DNA of 64,000 nucleotides from Natrinema salinisoli (GTDB lineage: Archaea > Halobacteriota > Halobacteria > Halobacteriales > Natrialbaceae): assembly GCF_020405205.1 (NCBI RefSeq), contig NZ_CP084469.1:682001-746000 (forward strand), read 5' to 3'. The notes beneath the pieces are model-generated. The model saw only the letters and a list, made by a program, of their open reading frames with translations. It did no database searches and was not told the DNA's origin. This document shows positions 47,199-54,983 of the stretch, one piece after another. Every line of letters starts with the position of its first letter. Within the stretch, counting starts at the first letter, position 1. Both the position numbers and the translations under genes were made by a program.

Positions 47199-47744
47199 AT
47201 GGTTCAGTGCGAGATGTGTGGGGCCGAGACGTCGTCCCCGAACACCATCAAAGTCGAGGGCGCGAAGCTAGACGTGTGTTCGAATTGCACGGATTTCGGC
47301 ACTGAAGTCAAAGACACGTCGAGTTCGAGCGGGTCGACGAAGTACTCGACCGGCTCGAGTTCGTCCTCGTCCGGTGGGGGCGGCCAGTCGTCGGGATCGA
47401 GTGCGAGTTCATCGAGTTCGGGCGGCTCGAGCCAGCGCCGCTCGGACATGTTCGACGACATGGACGAGCTCGCGACCGATTACGACGACCGCGTCCGCAA
47501 CGCCCGCGAGAACGAGGGCCTCAGTCAGTCGGATCTCGCGAACGAACTCAACGAGAAGGCCAGTCTGATCCGCAAGATCGAACGCGGAGATACGCTCCCG
47601 AGCGACGAGGTCCAGTCCAAACTCGAGAACTTCCTCGAGATTTCCCTGAGCGCCGAGGGAAGCTCCGGCGACGATTCGGAGTGGTCGGGTGGCTCCTCGT
47701 CCGGGAGTTACACGCTCGGTGACGTGGTCAAGCGCAAGGACTGA
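47199..47744 (+). CDS. Archaeal multiprotein bridging factor aMBF1
   Basis: A 181-residue protein. An N-terminal zinc ribbon (MVQCEMCGAET...DVCSNC) is joined to a helix-turn-helix of the Cro/C1 type (ENEGLSQSDLANELNEKASLIRKIERGDTLPS). Both are joined by a 40-residue Ser/Gly-rich linker (residues 40-79). The C-terminus is also Ser/Gly-rich and ends GSYTLGDVVKRKD. aMBF1 is a TBP/transcription-linked co-regulator. The very low-complexity linkers are unusual and flexible. Confidence 0.94.
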   Translation: MVQCEMCGAETSSPNTIKVEGAKLDVCSNCTDFGTEVKDTSSSSGSTKYSTGSSSSSSGGGGQSSGSSASSSSSGGSSQRRSDMFDDMDELATDYDDRVRNARENEGLSQSDLANELNEKASLIRKIERGDTLPSDEVQSKLENFLEISLSAEGSSGDDSEWSGGSSSGSYTLGDVVKRKD

Positions 47745-47820
47745 GGCCGATCGTCGGGTCCGTCCTCGATAGCGTCCCCGACTCGCAAGCTATTTCTTAC
47801 CTGCGAGTGGGGTTGCCGAT

Positions 47821-48465
47821 ATGTTCGTCCTCGTTAACCTGAAGACGTATCCGTGTGATCCAGTCGACGTTGCGGCCGCCGTCCGCGACGTCAACGAAAC
47901 CACTGACGCCCGTCTGGCCGTCGCGCCGCAGGCGGCACACATAGAGCGCGTCGCCGAGACGGGTGCGGAGACCTGGGCCCAGCACGTCGACTCGATCGAG
48001 CACGGGAGCAACACCGGCCACACCCTTGCCGAGAGCGTCGCGGACGCTGGCGCGGCCGGAACACTCATCAATCACTCCGAGCGACGGCTGAAACTGGCCG
48101 ACATCGACGGCGCAGTCCGGGCGGCCGAACGGGCGGATCTCGAGACGGTCGTCTGTGCGAACAACCCGGCCCAGATCGGTGCGGCCGCGGCGCTGGGCCC
48201 CGATGCCGTCGCCGTCGAACCGCCGGCACTCATCGGAACCGGAACGCCGGTGAGCCAGGCCGACCCGGAGGTCGTCGAAGGCGCCGTCGAAGCAGCGTCG
48301 AACGTCGACTCCGAGGTGTCGGTCCTCTGTGGCGCCGGTATCAGTACGGGGGACGACGTCGTCGCGGCCGGCGAACTCGGCGCCGAGGGCGTTCTGCTCG
48401 CCAGCGGCGTCGCGAAGGCGGACGACCCGAAAGCGGCACTCGAGGACCTGGTCGAACCGCTCTGA
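47821..48465 (+). CDS. tpiA: Triosephosphate isomerase
   Basis: A 214-residue archaeal-type TIM barrel, shorter than bacterial TIM (about 250), as is normal. VLVNLKTYP is the first strand with the active-site Lys, [11 protein letters not shown] holds the catalytic His, [12 protein letters not shown] the catalytic Glu, and [13 protein letters not shown] the phosphate-binding loop. It interconverts dihydroxyacetone phosphate and glyceraldehyde 3-phosphate in central metabolism. It is a single gene. Confidence 0.96.
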   Translation: MFVLVNLKTYPCDPVDVAAAVRDVNETTDARLAVAPQAAHIERVAETGAETWAQHVDSIEHGSNTGHTLAESVADAGAAGTLINHSERRLKLADIDGAVRAAERADLETVVCANNPAQIGAAAALGPDAVAVEPPALIGTGTPVSQADPEVVEGAVEAASNVDSEVSVLCGAGISTGDDVVAAGELGAEGVLLASGVAKADDPKAALEDLVEPL

Positions 48466-48541
48466 GCCGGGTACCGACGCCGACCGACGGTGCGGACGTC
48501 GTGCCGACCGACTTTTCTCGGTTCCCGTCGAACGTGACCGT

Positions 48542-49030
48542 ATGACTGACGAAGGGGCCGATACTGAGAGCGAGACCGACGTCGACGGCGGGACCGACGC
48601 GGAGGAGCGACCCGTGGGCGTCGCGCTCGAGAACAGGCTGATGAGCCACGGCTACTACGTCACGTCGTTCACCTGGATGGACGACGAGGCAGCCGAGACG
48701 ACCGGGGACGGAACCGTAGCGGAGACCGAACAGCGCGGAGTGACACCCGAAGACGGGGCCGGAATCGAACTCGAGTACGAAGCCGTCACGGACGCGCCGG
48801 GTGTGACGAGCAACGAGGTCGGAGCCGTCCTCCGAACGCTGTTGGGGATCGGCGAGGAACGGGAGTGGACGCCCGGTCGACTCGAAGTGACGTCGGTAAC
48901 GACCGACGGCGACGTCCGGGGCTGGTGGTACGTCGAACGCGAGTGGTTCGACCGGCTCGGTGACGACCTCTCGCAGGTCGAATTTTCCGAACGCGTTCTG
49001 ACAACCGTAAAACATCACCAGAGCGAATGA
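48542..49030 (+). CDS. Conserved haloarchaeal hypothetical protein (DUF8159-like)
   Basis: The likely protein is 162 residues from ATG 48542. An acidic N-terminus of 25 residues is followed by LENRLMSHGYYVTSFTWMDD, IELEYEAVTDAPGVTSNEVG, and a C-terminal GWWYVEREWFDRLGDDLSQV. The mixed alpha/beta pattern resembles a haloarchaeal family remembered as DUF8159, but this was not checked. No motif suggests a function. Confidence 0.65.
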   Translation: MTDEGADTESETDVDGGTDAEERPVGVALENRLMSHGYYVTSFTWMDDEAAETTGDGTVAETEQRGVTPEDGAGIELEYEAVTDAPGVTSNEVGAVLRTLLGIGEEREWTPGRLEVTSVTTDGDVRGWWYVEREWFDRLGDDLSQVEFSERVLTTVKHHQSE

Positions 49031-49100
49031 GAGCGGCAATAAATACGAAAGAGAGGTAGATTAATAATGGCTCACAAACCTGCTTATCGTAGACGACTCA

Positions 49101-49739
49101 ATGACCGGAGAACAGGTGTACGTTTCTCACGCGCCCGGCGACCTCGAACTCGTCCAGGATCTGTTCTCGACGGTCAAGAACTTCCCGTTCGGCGTCCACA
49201 TCGCCCTCGAGGAGATCGAGTCCGGCCGGTCGCGAACGCGACTCGAGGGGCGACTCGCCAACAGTGACGTCGTCGTCGCAGTGCTAACGGAAGACGCGGC
49301 CGACAACCGGTGGATCAATCAGGAGATCGGATACGCGGTGGCCAAGGGCATCCCCGTCTTGCCGCTTCACGACGAGGATCGCAACCGCCGCGGGTTCATC
49401 GGCGACGTCGAGGGCGTAGCGATCGATCGAAACAATCTCACGTTTACGATTTTCAACCTGCTGTGTCGACTCCGGAGCGAGCTCGCCCCGCTGGGCGCAC
49501 TGTCGGTCCCGAACTGGTACATTCGATTCCCGTGTACGGTCCCCGACTGTGACCAGCCGGTGACGCTCGAACTCGAGCAGGGACAGACGAAACTCTGGAA
49601 ACTCCACAGCCACGGCAAACACCTGACGACGTCGTGTGCGGTCTGTGGCTCGAGGTACTACTTCAACCCGGCGACGATCGGCTTTGTCGGCCGCGAGGAC
49701 GGCGTGACCGCTCAGTCGTCCTCTCGGAGCCGCTCGTAG
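49101..49739 (+). CDS. TIR-domain protein with C-terminal zinc ribbon
   Basis: A 212-residue protein. Residues 4-115 form a TIR-like fold: EQVYVSHAPGDLELVQDLF, SDVVVAVLTEDAADNRWINQEIGYA (with E75 at the usual NADase glutamate position) and PVLPLHDED. Residues 140-195 add a zinc ribbon with C145, C150, C179 and C182. TIR domains often cut NAD+ or signal in defence. No Thoeris-like or other defence partner is beside it. Its end overlaps the convergent J-domain gene by 28 bases. Confidence 0.82.
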   Translation: MTGEQVYVSHAPGDLELVQDLFSTVKNFPFGVHIALEEIESGRSRTRLEGRLANSDVVVAVLTEDAADNRWINQEIGYAVAKGIPVLPLHDEDRNRRGFIGDVEGVAIDRNNLTFTIFNLLCRLRSELAPLGALSVPNWYIRFPCTVPDCDQPVTLELEQGQTKLWKLHSHGKHLTTSCAVCGSRYYFNPATIGFVGREDGVTAQSSSRSRS

Positions 49740-50461
49740 GCCTTATTTACGAGTTTGAACGCCGATTTGCTCCCGCTTTCCCGGTCCGGATGGGCGCGTT
49801 TCACTTGCTCGTGAAACGCCTCGCGGATCGCGCCGTCGCTCGCGTTCGCATCGACGCCGAGTACCTCGCGGGCTCGCGTCTCTCGCATGGCCACGTCGGC
49901 GACGATTCCCTTCTCTTCGGCGTCGGCCTTGCAGTCGGAGCAGAGCTTCTCCGTCCGTTCGTCGATCGTGGTGATCCGAAAGAGTTCCTCGGAGACCCAC
50001 TCCCGACACTGGCCACAGAGGGTTTTGTCCGCGTCAGTGTCGGGAGTGGCGGAGTGGTTCGACTCGTCCGTCGCGGTCCATCTGGTAGCGGTCCGGTCGG
50101 AGTCGCGCGTCGCGTTCGAACCGGTAGCAGCACCTGCTGTACTGTCTCCGGCGGCCGCGTCGTCACCGTCACCAGCCGGGGCTTCGGCTGCACACTCCGG
50201 ACAACAGGTCAGTACGGTCCCGTCTTCGAGCACCACGTCCTCGAGTTCTTCCGTGAGATAGGTGCCGGTACAGCCGTCGCAGGCGTCCCGCCGCTGGTCG
50301 AGCGAGTTCTCGTTCCGCGCGGTCGCTCTGGCGTGGGGCTCACAGTCCGGACAGCACACGACCTGTTCGCCGTCCGGCATCGTCACTGGTGTCAGCTCCT
50401 CGAACGCAACCATTCGGCCGCACCCGTCGCAGTCGACACGATGTTCGCTGACCACAGCCAT
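49712..50461 (-). CDS. J-domain protein with three zinc knuckles
   Basis: The likely protein is 249 residues from ATG 50461. It contains three Cys pairs forming small zinc ribbons (CDGCGRM...CCPDC; CDGCTGTY...CCPEC; CGQCREW...CSDC), a Ser/Thr/Asp-rich linker, then a C-terminal J domain: TRAREVLGVDANASDGAIREAF and RAHPDRESGSKSAFKLVNKAY, with the HPD tripeptide that stimulates Hsp70. It may act as a DnaK co-chaperone. It faces the TIR gene tail to tail, and their ends overlap. Confidence 0.87.
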   Translation of the reverse strand: MAVVSEHRVDCDGCGRMVAFEELTPVTMPDGEQVVCCPDCEPHARATARNENSLDQRRDACDGCTGTYLTEELEDVVLEDGTVLTCCPECAAEAPAGDGDDAAAGDSTAGAATGSNATRDSDRTATRWTATDESNHSATPDTDADKTLCGQCREWVSEELFRITTIDERTEKLCSDCKADAEEKGIVADVAMRETRAREVLGVDANASDGAIREAFHEQVKRAHPDRESGSKSAFKLVNKAYERLREDD

Positions 50462-50699
50462 CACGCGTTCGGTTCGAGGTGGTCGTATATTAGTTCTTCT
50501 TCTGACAGTCGTGGAGCGATTCGTATCGTGGCTCCCGCGATGGCAATCGAATACGGACCGGTGTGTGGTTCCCTCTCGGACGATGGAACGTGAGACGTGC
50601 GGTTGTCGACGCGGACCACGGCTCGTCACTGGTCGATCTCGTTCCCACTGATCGGGCAGAACCGAGACATCAATAGGACCCCCGTACCGAGGGTCGGGT

Positions 50700-51125
50700 A
50701 TGGACACCGCAGTTCAGACCGGGGTCCGTGACAGCGTGCCCGACAGTCATCGTGTCGCCGCCGGGATCGTCGACGTCGTCCTCGTTGCTGGGATGGTCCT
50801 CTACGGGTACATCGACCACGGAGGCGATCCGATCGCCGATCCGCTCGGATCCCTCGAGACGATCGTACCGTTCGTCGTCGGCTGGCTCGCCGTTGCACTG
50901 CTCGCGGGAGTGTACACGCTCGACAGTCCACTGAGCGGTCACGGCCTTCGCCTGACGGTCGTTGCCTGGATCGCGGCTGCCAACGTCGGACTCATGATCA
51001 GGGGATCACCGTTGTTCGTCGGCGGGACGACGTGGCCGTTCCCGGTCGTCATAACCGCCTCCGTTCTGGTCGTACTGGTGGGATGGCGACTCTGCTATTC
51101 GTTGCTCTTCTCCGCGACGGAGTAA
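50700..51125 (+). CDS. DUF3054 membrane protein
   Basis: A 141-residue protein with four hydrophobic spans: VAAGIVDVVLVAGMVLYGY, ETIVPFVVGWLAVALLAGVY, LTVVAWIAAANVGLMIRG and FPVVITASVLVVLVGWRL. The pattern, with IDHGG after helix 1 and TWPFPVVI before helix 4, matches DUF3054, a family of unknown function. It is a single gene. Confidence 0.85.
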   Translation: MDTAVQTGVRDSVPDSHRVAAGIVDVVLVAGMVLYGYIDHGGDPIADPLGSLETIVPFVVGWLAVALLAGVYTLDSPLSGHGLRLTVVAWIAAANVGLMIRGSPLFVGGTTWPFPVVITASVLVVLVGWRLCYSLLFSATE

Positions 51126-51417
51126 CCCGTCTCGCCGCCGATCGAAACCGGAACGCATACTGGTTCTGACTCATACGAAATGTTTTATTTGGGCGCGGTT
51201 CTCCCGTTTGGCGATTAACGACACCCAAACCGATTGATACCACCTAGATCTCAGTCGACCTGACGATTCAGAACGAAAAATATCGCTTTCCGTAGCAAAA
51301 CATCTCTCTCATAAGTTATGAGAATCAATTGGATAGGATATCAGTTAGAAACTCATCTACCACGAGCCGATTATGGGAAACACTTATATGGGAATTCCTC
51401 CTACTATAGGTTAGATT
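51126..51417. other. Intergenic stretch
   Basis: No gene is visible. It is more AT-rich than its neighbours and includes CTTATATGGGAATTCC (about 51381-51397), a good TATA-like element 25-30 bases before the next gene. Confidence 0.5.
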
Positions 51418-51633
51418 ATGACTGGATATTACGACATTGTTCTCGGCCTCATCCCAGTCGCACTGATCGGTATCACCGCAGCCCTGATGACCGTGGGAAT
51501 CTCGCTGACTGCGGCGGTACCGCTCGGTTCGCTCGTCGCGATGGGAATCATCGGTCACGCGATGTTCGTCAATACGCCAGCAGACACCGCCGACGAGCCT
51601 CGGTCCGCGCGGCCGCCGATGAACGCCGACTGA
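51418..51633 (+). CDS. Small two-helix membrane protein
   Basis: A 71-residue protein. Helices IVLGLIPVALIGITAALM and LGSLVAMGIIGHAMFV are joined by GISLTAAVP, followed by a Pro/Arg/Asp tail (RSARPPMNAD). A TATA-like CTTATATGG lies about 30 bases upstream. Such small membrane proteins are common in haloarchaea and mostly uncharacterised. Confidence 0.65.
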   Translation: MTGYYDIVLGLIPVALIGITAALMTVGISLTAAVPLGSLVAMGIIGHAMFVNTPADTADEPRSARPPMNAD

Positions 51634-51700
51634 TCGCCAGTCCTCCCCTTCGATCCCTGCTTTCGGTTCCTTTTGCCGTCTCCGATTCGTGCTATCCGCC

Positions 51701-51799
51701 GTGACTGACACCCTATTCCTGTCCAGTGACGCCGTCGCCGACCTCGCGACTCCGGCCGAATACGTCGACGCCGTCCGGGAGAGGTATCGCCAGCATATA
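51701..51799 (+). pseudogene. Remnant of an ornithine cyclodeaminase / alanine dehydrogenase-like gene (N-terminus only)
   Basis: GTG 51701 opens a frame reading VTDTLFLSSDAVADLATPAEYVDAVRERYRQ. This is the start of the haloarchaeal ornithine cyclodeaminase/mu-crystallin family as I remember it, which usually continues into a substrate-binding helix and then about 290 more residues. Here the match stops after about 33 codons and the frame runs on into the small zinc-protein gene. It looks like the 5' scar of a deletion. Confidence 0.6.
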
Positions 51800-51823
51800 T
51801 CGCTAGCAGGGGTAGCTGTTTCC

Positions 51824-52003
51824 ATGGCTCATTCCCCAGAGATGCCGGAGAAGTACGTCTGTACGGCCTGTCAGACGATGCACGCCGGTACGGTCTCCGT
51901 ACGGACCGATAGCGGTCACCAGTACGAAGCACCCGCAACGTGTGGGTGCTGTGGCGACACCGAGTTGATTCCCGAAAAGCGGTGGCCGCATTTCACGCCG
52001 TAA
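51824..52003 (+). CDS. Small cysteine-rich zinc protein
   Basis: A 59-residue protein from ATG 51824. VCTACQTMHAG followed by TCGCCGDTELIP makes a C-x2-C...C-x-C-C zinc site, with a basic-aromatic tail (EKRWPHFTP). A TATA-like CATATATCG lies about 30 bases upstream, within the end of the preceding gene scar. Reading upstream in frame joins it to that scar, but the ATG and TATA-like element favour a separate gene. Confidence 0.65.
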   Translation: MAHSPEMPEKYVCTACQTMHAGTVSVRTDSGHQYEAPATCGCCGDTELIPEKRWPHFTP

Positions 52004-52164
52004 CTGTGCTCGCCCGGTATCGACGGGAGTCGACGAACGGGTTCGCAATGGATGGTCGGCCAGTGGCCGATACGATCGTGGTGTATCCAATGATTTCACT
52101 CCGAGACGAGTCTCAATCGTCGCGGTGCTGAAAACCCGTTTCCGACGGCTCGGACTCGAGCCCG

Positions 52165-53592
52165 CTACTCGCTCACGGGCCGGACCTTGAACCCGTACCG
52201 CGTGACGCCTTCCTGGGTGTAGATCCGGCGGATCGTCGTCTCGATCCGGTCGCCCACGCCGAAGTCGGCGGGATCCGCGTCGGTTCCCATCGCGGGGGCG
52301 CTGACGGTCTCGTCGCCGTCGTCGGTTTCGAGCGCGACGATGGCTGCCGCGTAGTCGCCAGATCGGGCCTGCTGCTCGGCGAACTCCGGCGGCGCGCCGC
52401 CCTGCGAGATCGTCGTGACGGCCTCGATCGTTCCCTCGCCCGCGAGTTCGACGGGCTCGTACTCCGTGAGCGCGCCGCACTCGTCGCAGGCACCTTCCGG
52501 CGGAAACGAGAGGGTACCGCACTCGGAACACCGCCCGGCCTCGAGCCGGTAGCGCTGGGGAATCGAGCGCCGCCAGGAGGGGACGCTGACGTACGCGCCA
52601 CCACCCGAGGGCGGACCCGTGGTCACGACGCCACGCTGGCGCAGGTACTCGGCGTAGGAAAGCGGGTCGTCGCCTTCGAGTGCGGTCTCCGTCGGCACGT
52701 CGCCGTCGGACTCGATGACCAGTGCGTCGGCACCCGCGCCGCTGCCGTGGGAAACGCCGAGGACGGAGTCGTAGCCGTCTGCCAGTGCCCGCGCGAGCGA
52801 CAGTGGCACGCTCGCGGCGCCGAGATCGCCCAGTTCGTGGACCGTCGCGGCCGCCTGAATTTCGTCGGTGCCGACGCCGGCAGCGCCCGCTGCGCGGTAC
52901 GGGAGCTTACCATCGGGGGCCTGAATTGCGACGGCTTCGGGGTCGGGTTCGACCTCGAGACCGTCGACCGCCCCGCCAATCGTCTCGGTGAACGCCTGCC
53001 GGTCGTACTGAGTGACGCCCAGTCCCTGCGTCTCGTCCTCGCCGGTGGTCCGGAATCGAGTCCCCGGATACGGTGCCGCGTACTCGGCGCGGTCAGTGAT
53101 TTCGGCCGCCCCCTCGCGCTCGAGGACGAACGCCGCGGCACCCGCGCCGGCGGCGTGGTCCATTCCGTCGTCGGGGTCGCCCTTCGGCGCGTCGGCCGCG
53201 ACGACGAGCGCGGTCGTCGAGTCGGCCTCGAGCGCGTCCAGCCCGGCCCAGAGCGCGCGTGTCCCGGCGCGCGTACTGCCCGCGAAGACCTGTCGGGTAG
53301 CCGACTCCGAGAGGGCGAGCATCGCGCCCAGTCTGGCCGTGGGGTCCTCCTCGGCCTCCGGCGGTCGCGAGGACGCGAACGCGACCCAGTCGATTTCGGT
53401 GGGCTCGGTTTCCGCCGCCTCGAGCGCGCGGGTCGCCGCTTCGTAGCCCATCGTCAGGGTGTCTTCGTCGGCCGAGGGAACGGCCTTCTCGGTCACGCCG
53501 GCGGCGTGGAACTGGCCCCACGCCTCTTCGAACGCCTCTGCGCTGATACGGAACCGGGGCGCGTACGCGCCGACGCCGGTGATCGCGCTCAT
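52165..53592 (-). CDS. HMG-CoA-synthase-like protein fused to a DUF35 zinc-ribbon/OB domain
   Basis: A 475-residue protein. The first 330 residues follow the archaeal HMG-CoA synthase pattern (MSAITGVGAYAPRFRISAEA, DEDTLTMGYEAATRALEAA, VLGVSHGSGAGADAL). However, the catalytic Cys is missing: T107 stands before RAGT where Cys is expected, and no Cys occurs before C355. The usual catalytic His in the HQPN-type block also appears absent. Residues 350-475 form a DUF35 zinc ribbon (CSECG...CDECG) plus OB fold. The domain is probably non-catalytic and CoA-binding. It is coupled to the thiolase gene by ATGA. Confidence 0.85.
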   Translation of the reverse strand: MSAITGVGAYAPRFRISAEAFEEAWGQFHAAGVTEKAVPSADEDTLTMGYEAATRALEAAETEPTEIDWVAFASSRPPEAEEDPTARLGAMLALSESATRQVFAGSTRAGTRALWAGLDALEADSTTALVVAADAPKGDPDDGMDHAAGAGAAAFVLEREGAAEITDRAEYAAPYPGTRFRTTGEDETQGLGVTQYDRQAFTETIGGAVDGLEVEPDPEAVAIQAPDGKLPYRAAGAAGVGTDEIQAAATVHELGDLGAASVPLSLARALADGYDSVLGVSHGSGAGADALVIESDGDVPTETALEGDDPLSYAEYLRQRGVVTTGPPSGGGAYVSVPSWRRSIPQRYRLEAGRCSECGTLSFPPEGACDECGALTEYEPVELAGEGTIEAVTTISQGGAPPEFAEQQARSGDYAAAIVALETDDGDETVSAPAMGTDADPADFGVGDRIETTIRRIYTQEGVTRYGFKVRPVSE

Positions 53593-54767
53593 GCGTCCAC
53601 CCCCGATTCCTTCTCGAAAATATGAACGACGGCGGCACCACCGCTGCCACCCACGTTGTGTGTCAGCCCGCGCGTTGGGGCCTCGACCTGTCGCTCGCCC
53701 GCCTTGCCGGAAAGCTGTTTGTAGGTCTCGACGACCTGGCCGGCACCCGTCGCGCCGATGGGGTGGCCCTTGGACTTGAGCCCGCCGGAGGTGTTGACCG
53801 GGAGCTCGCCGCCCAATTCGGTCGCACCCGATTCGATGAGGTCACCGGCTTCGCCTCTCTCGCAGAAGCCGAGATCCTCGTACGCCAGCAGTTCCGCGAT
53901 GGCGAAGCAGTCGTGGACCTCCGCGAAGTCCAGTTCGTCGGGTTCGACGTCGGCCATCTCGTAGGCGGACTCGGCCGCACGCTGGCTCGCGGGGACGCCG
54001 GTGTAGGTGTCGCGCTGGAAGAGGCCGACGGTGTCGCTGCCGGCGCCGACGCCGGCGATCCGGATCGGATCGTCCGTGTAGTCGTCGACGACGTCCTCGC
54101 TGACGATCAGCGCACAGGCCGCGCCGTCGGAGGTCGGACAGCAGTGATAGAGGTTGAGCGGGTCCGCGACGACCGGAGCGGACTGCGCGTCCTCGAGCGA
54201 ACACTCGAACCCGAGCTGCGCGTGGGGGTTTTTCGCGCCGTTCGCGTGGTTCTTGACGGCGACTCGAGAGAGGTGCTCGCGCGTCGTGCCGTACCGTTCC
54301 ATGTGGACGCTGGCCATCTGGGCGTAGACGCCCGAGAACGTGGTCCCGGAGAGCCGCTCCCACTCGGTCTCTCCGGAGACGCCGAGCCAGTACTTCGTCG
54401 CGTCCGAGCTCATGTCGGACATAATCTCGAAGCCGCCCGCGAGGACGACGTCGGCCATCCCGGATTTGACGGCCTGGACGGCCTGTCTGACGGCGAACCC
54501 GCTGGCCGCACAGGCGTTTTCGACCCGAGTACAGGGGACGCCGTCGAGACCGACGTGTTCGGTTACTGCCGGCCCGGAGAGGCCGAGTTGCCGGCCGCCG
54601 ACGCCGAGGTTGCCGACGAACGCTTCGTCGACGTCCGCGGCCTCGAGTCCGTTCGGAACGCTGTCCGTCGCCGCTTCGAACGCCGTGCGGAACAGTGACC
54701 GGTAGCTCTCCGACGGGAACGCCCCGTAATCCGACTGTCCCGCACCGACGAGATAGGCGTCTCGCAT
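53589..54767 (-). CDS. Thiolase (acetyl-CoA acetyltransferase type)
   Basis: A 392-residue thiolase. The nucleophilic Cys is in RVENACAASGFAV, the conserved EVHDCFAIAELL replaces the bacterial NEAFA region, LKSKGHPIGATGAGQ holds the catalytic His, and HNVGGSGGAAVV ends the active site. It is the SCP-x/archaeal type. It would condense or cleave acyl-CoAs. The partner gene downstream starts inside its stop, so they probably form one complex. The ATG at 54767 is fixed by MRDAYLVGAGQ. Confidence 0.93.
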   Translation of the reverse strand: MRDAYLVGAGQSDYGAFPSESYRSLFRTAFEAATDSVPNGLEAADVDEAFVGNLGVGGRQLGLSGPAVTEHVGLDGVPCTRVENACAASGFAVRQAVQAVKSGMADVVLAGGFEIMSDMSSDATKYWLGVSGETEWERLSGTTFSGVYAQMASVHMERYGTTREHLSRVAVKNHANGAKNPHAQLGFECSLEDAQSAPVVADPLNLYHCCPTSDGAACALIVSEDVVDDYTDDPIRIAGVGAGSDTVGLFQRDTYTGVPASQRAAESAYEMADVEPDELDFAEVHDCFAIAELLAYEDLGFCERGEAGDLIESGATELGGELPVNTSGGLKSKGHPIGATGAGQVVETYKQLSGKAGERQVEAPTRGLTHNVGGSGGAAVVHIFEKESGVDA

Positions 54768-54983
54768 ACTCTCCCCTCGGATGGCCGGTGTGAAATAACT
54801 GTACACTCGATAACGATCGTTCATTGCAGATCGCTAACTCGACGGCGACCGAGATGCCGACAGCGGTCCGGAACGGGGACCGAGCGCGACCGGAACTGGT
54901 CAGTACCGCGACCGACCGCGACGACATTCAGCGCTACTGAGATACGACGCGGGATTCAAGCGGCTCGTCCGCGTATCTCGGGT

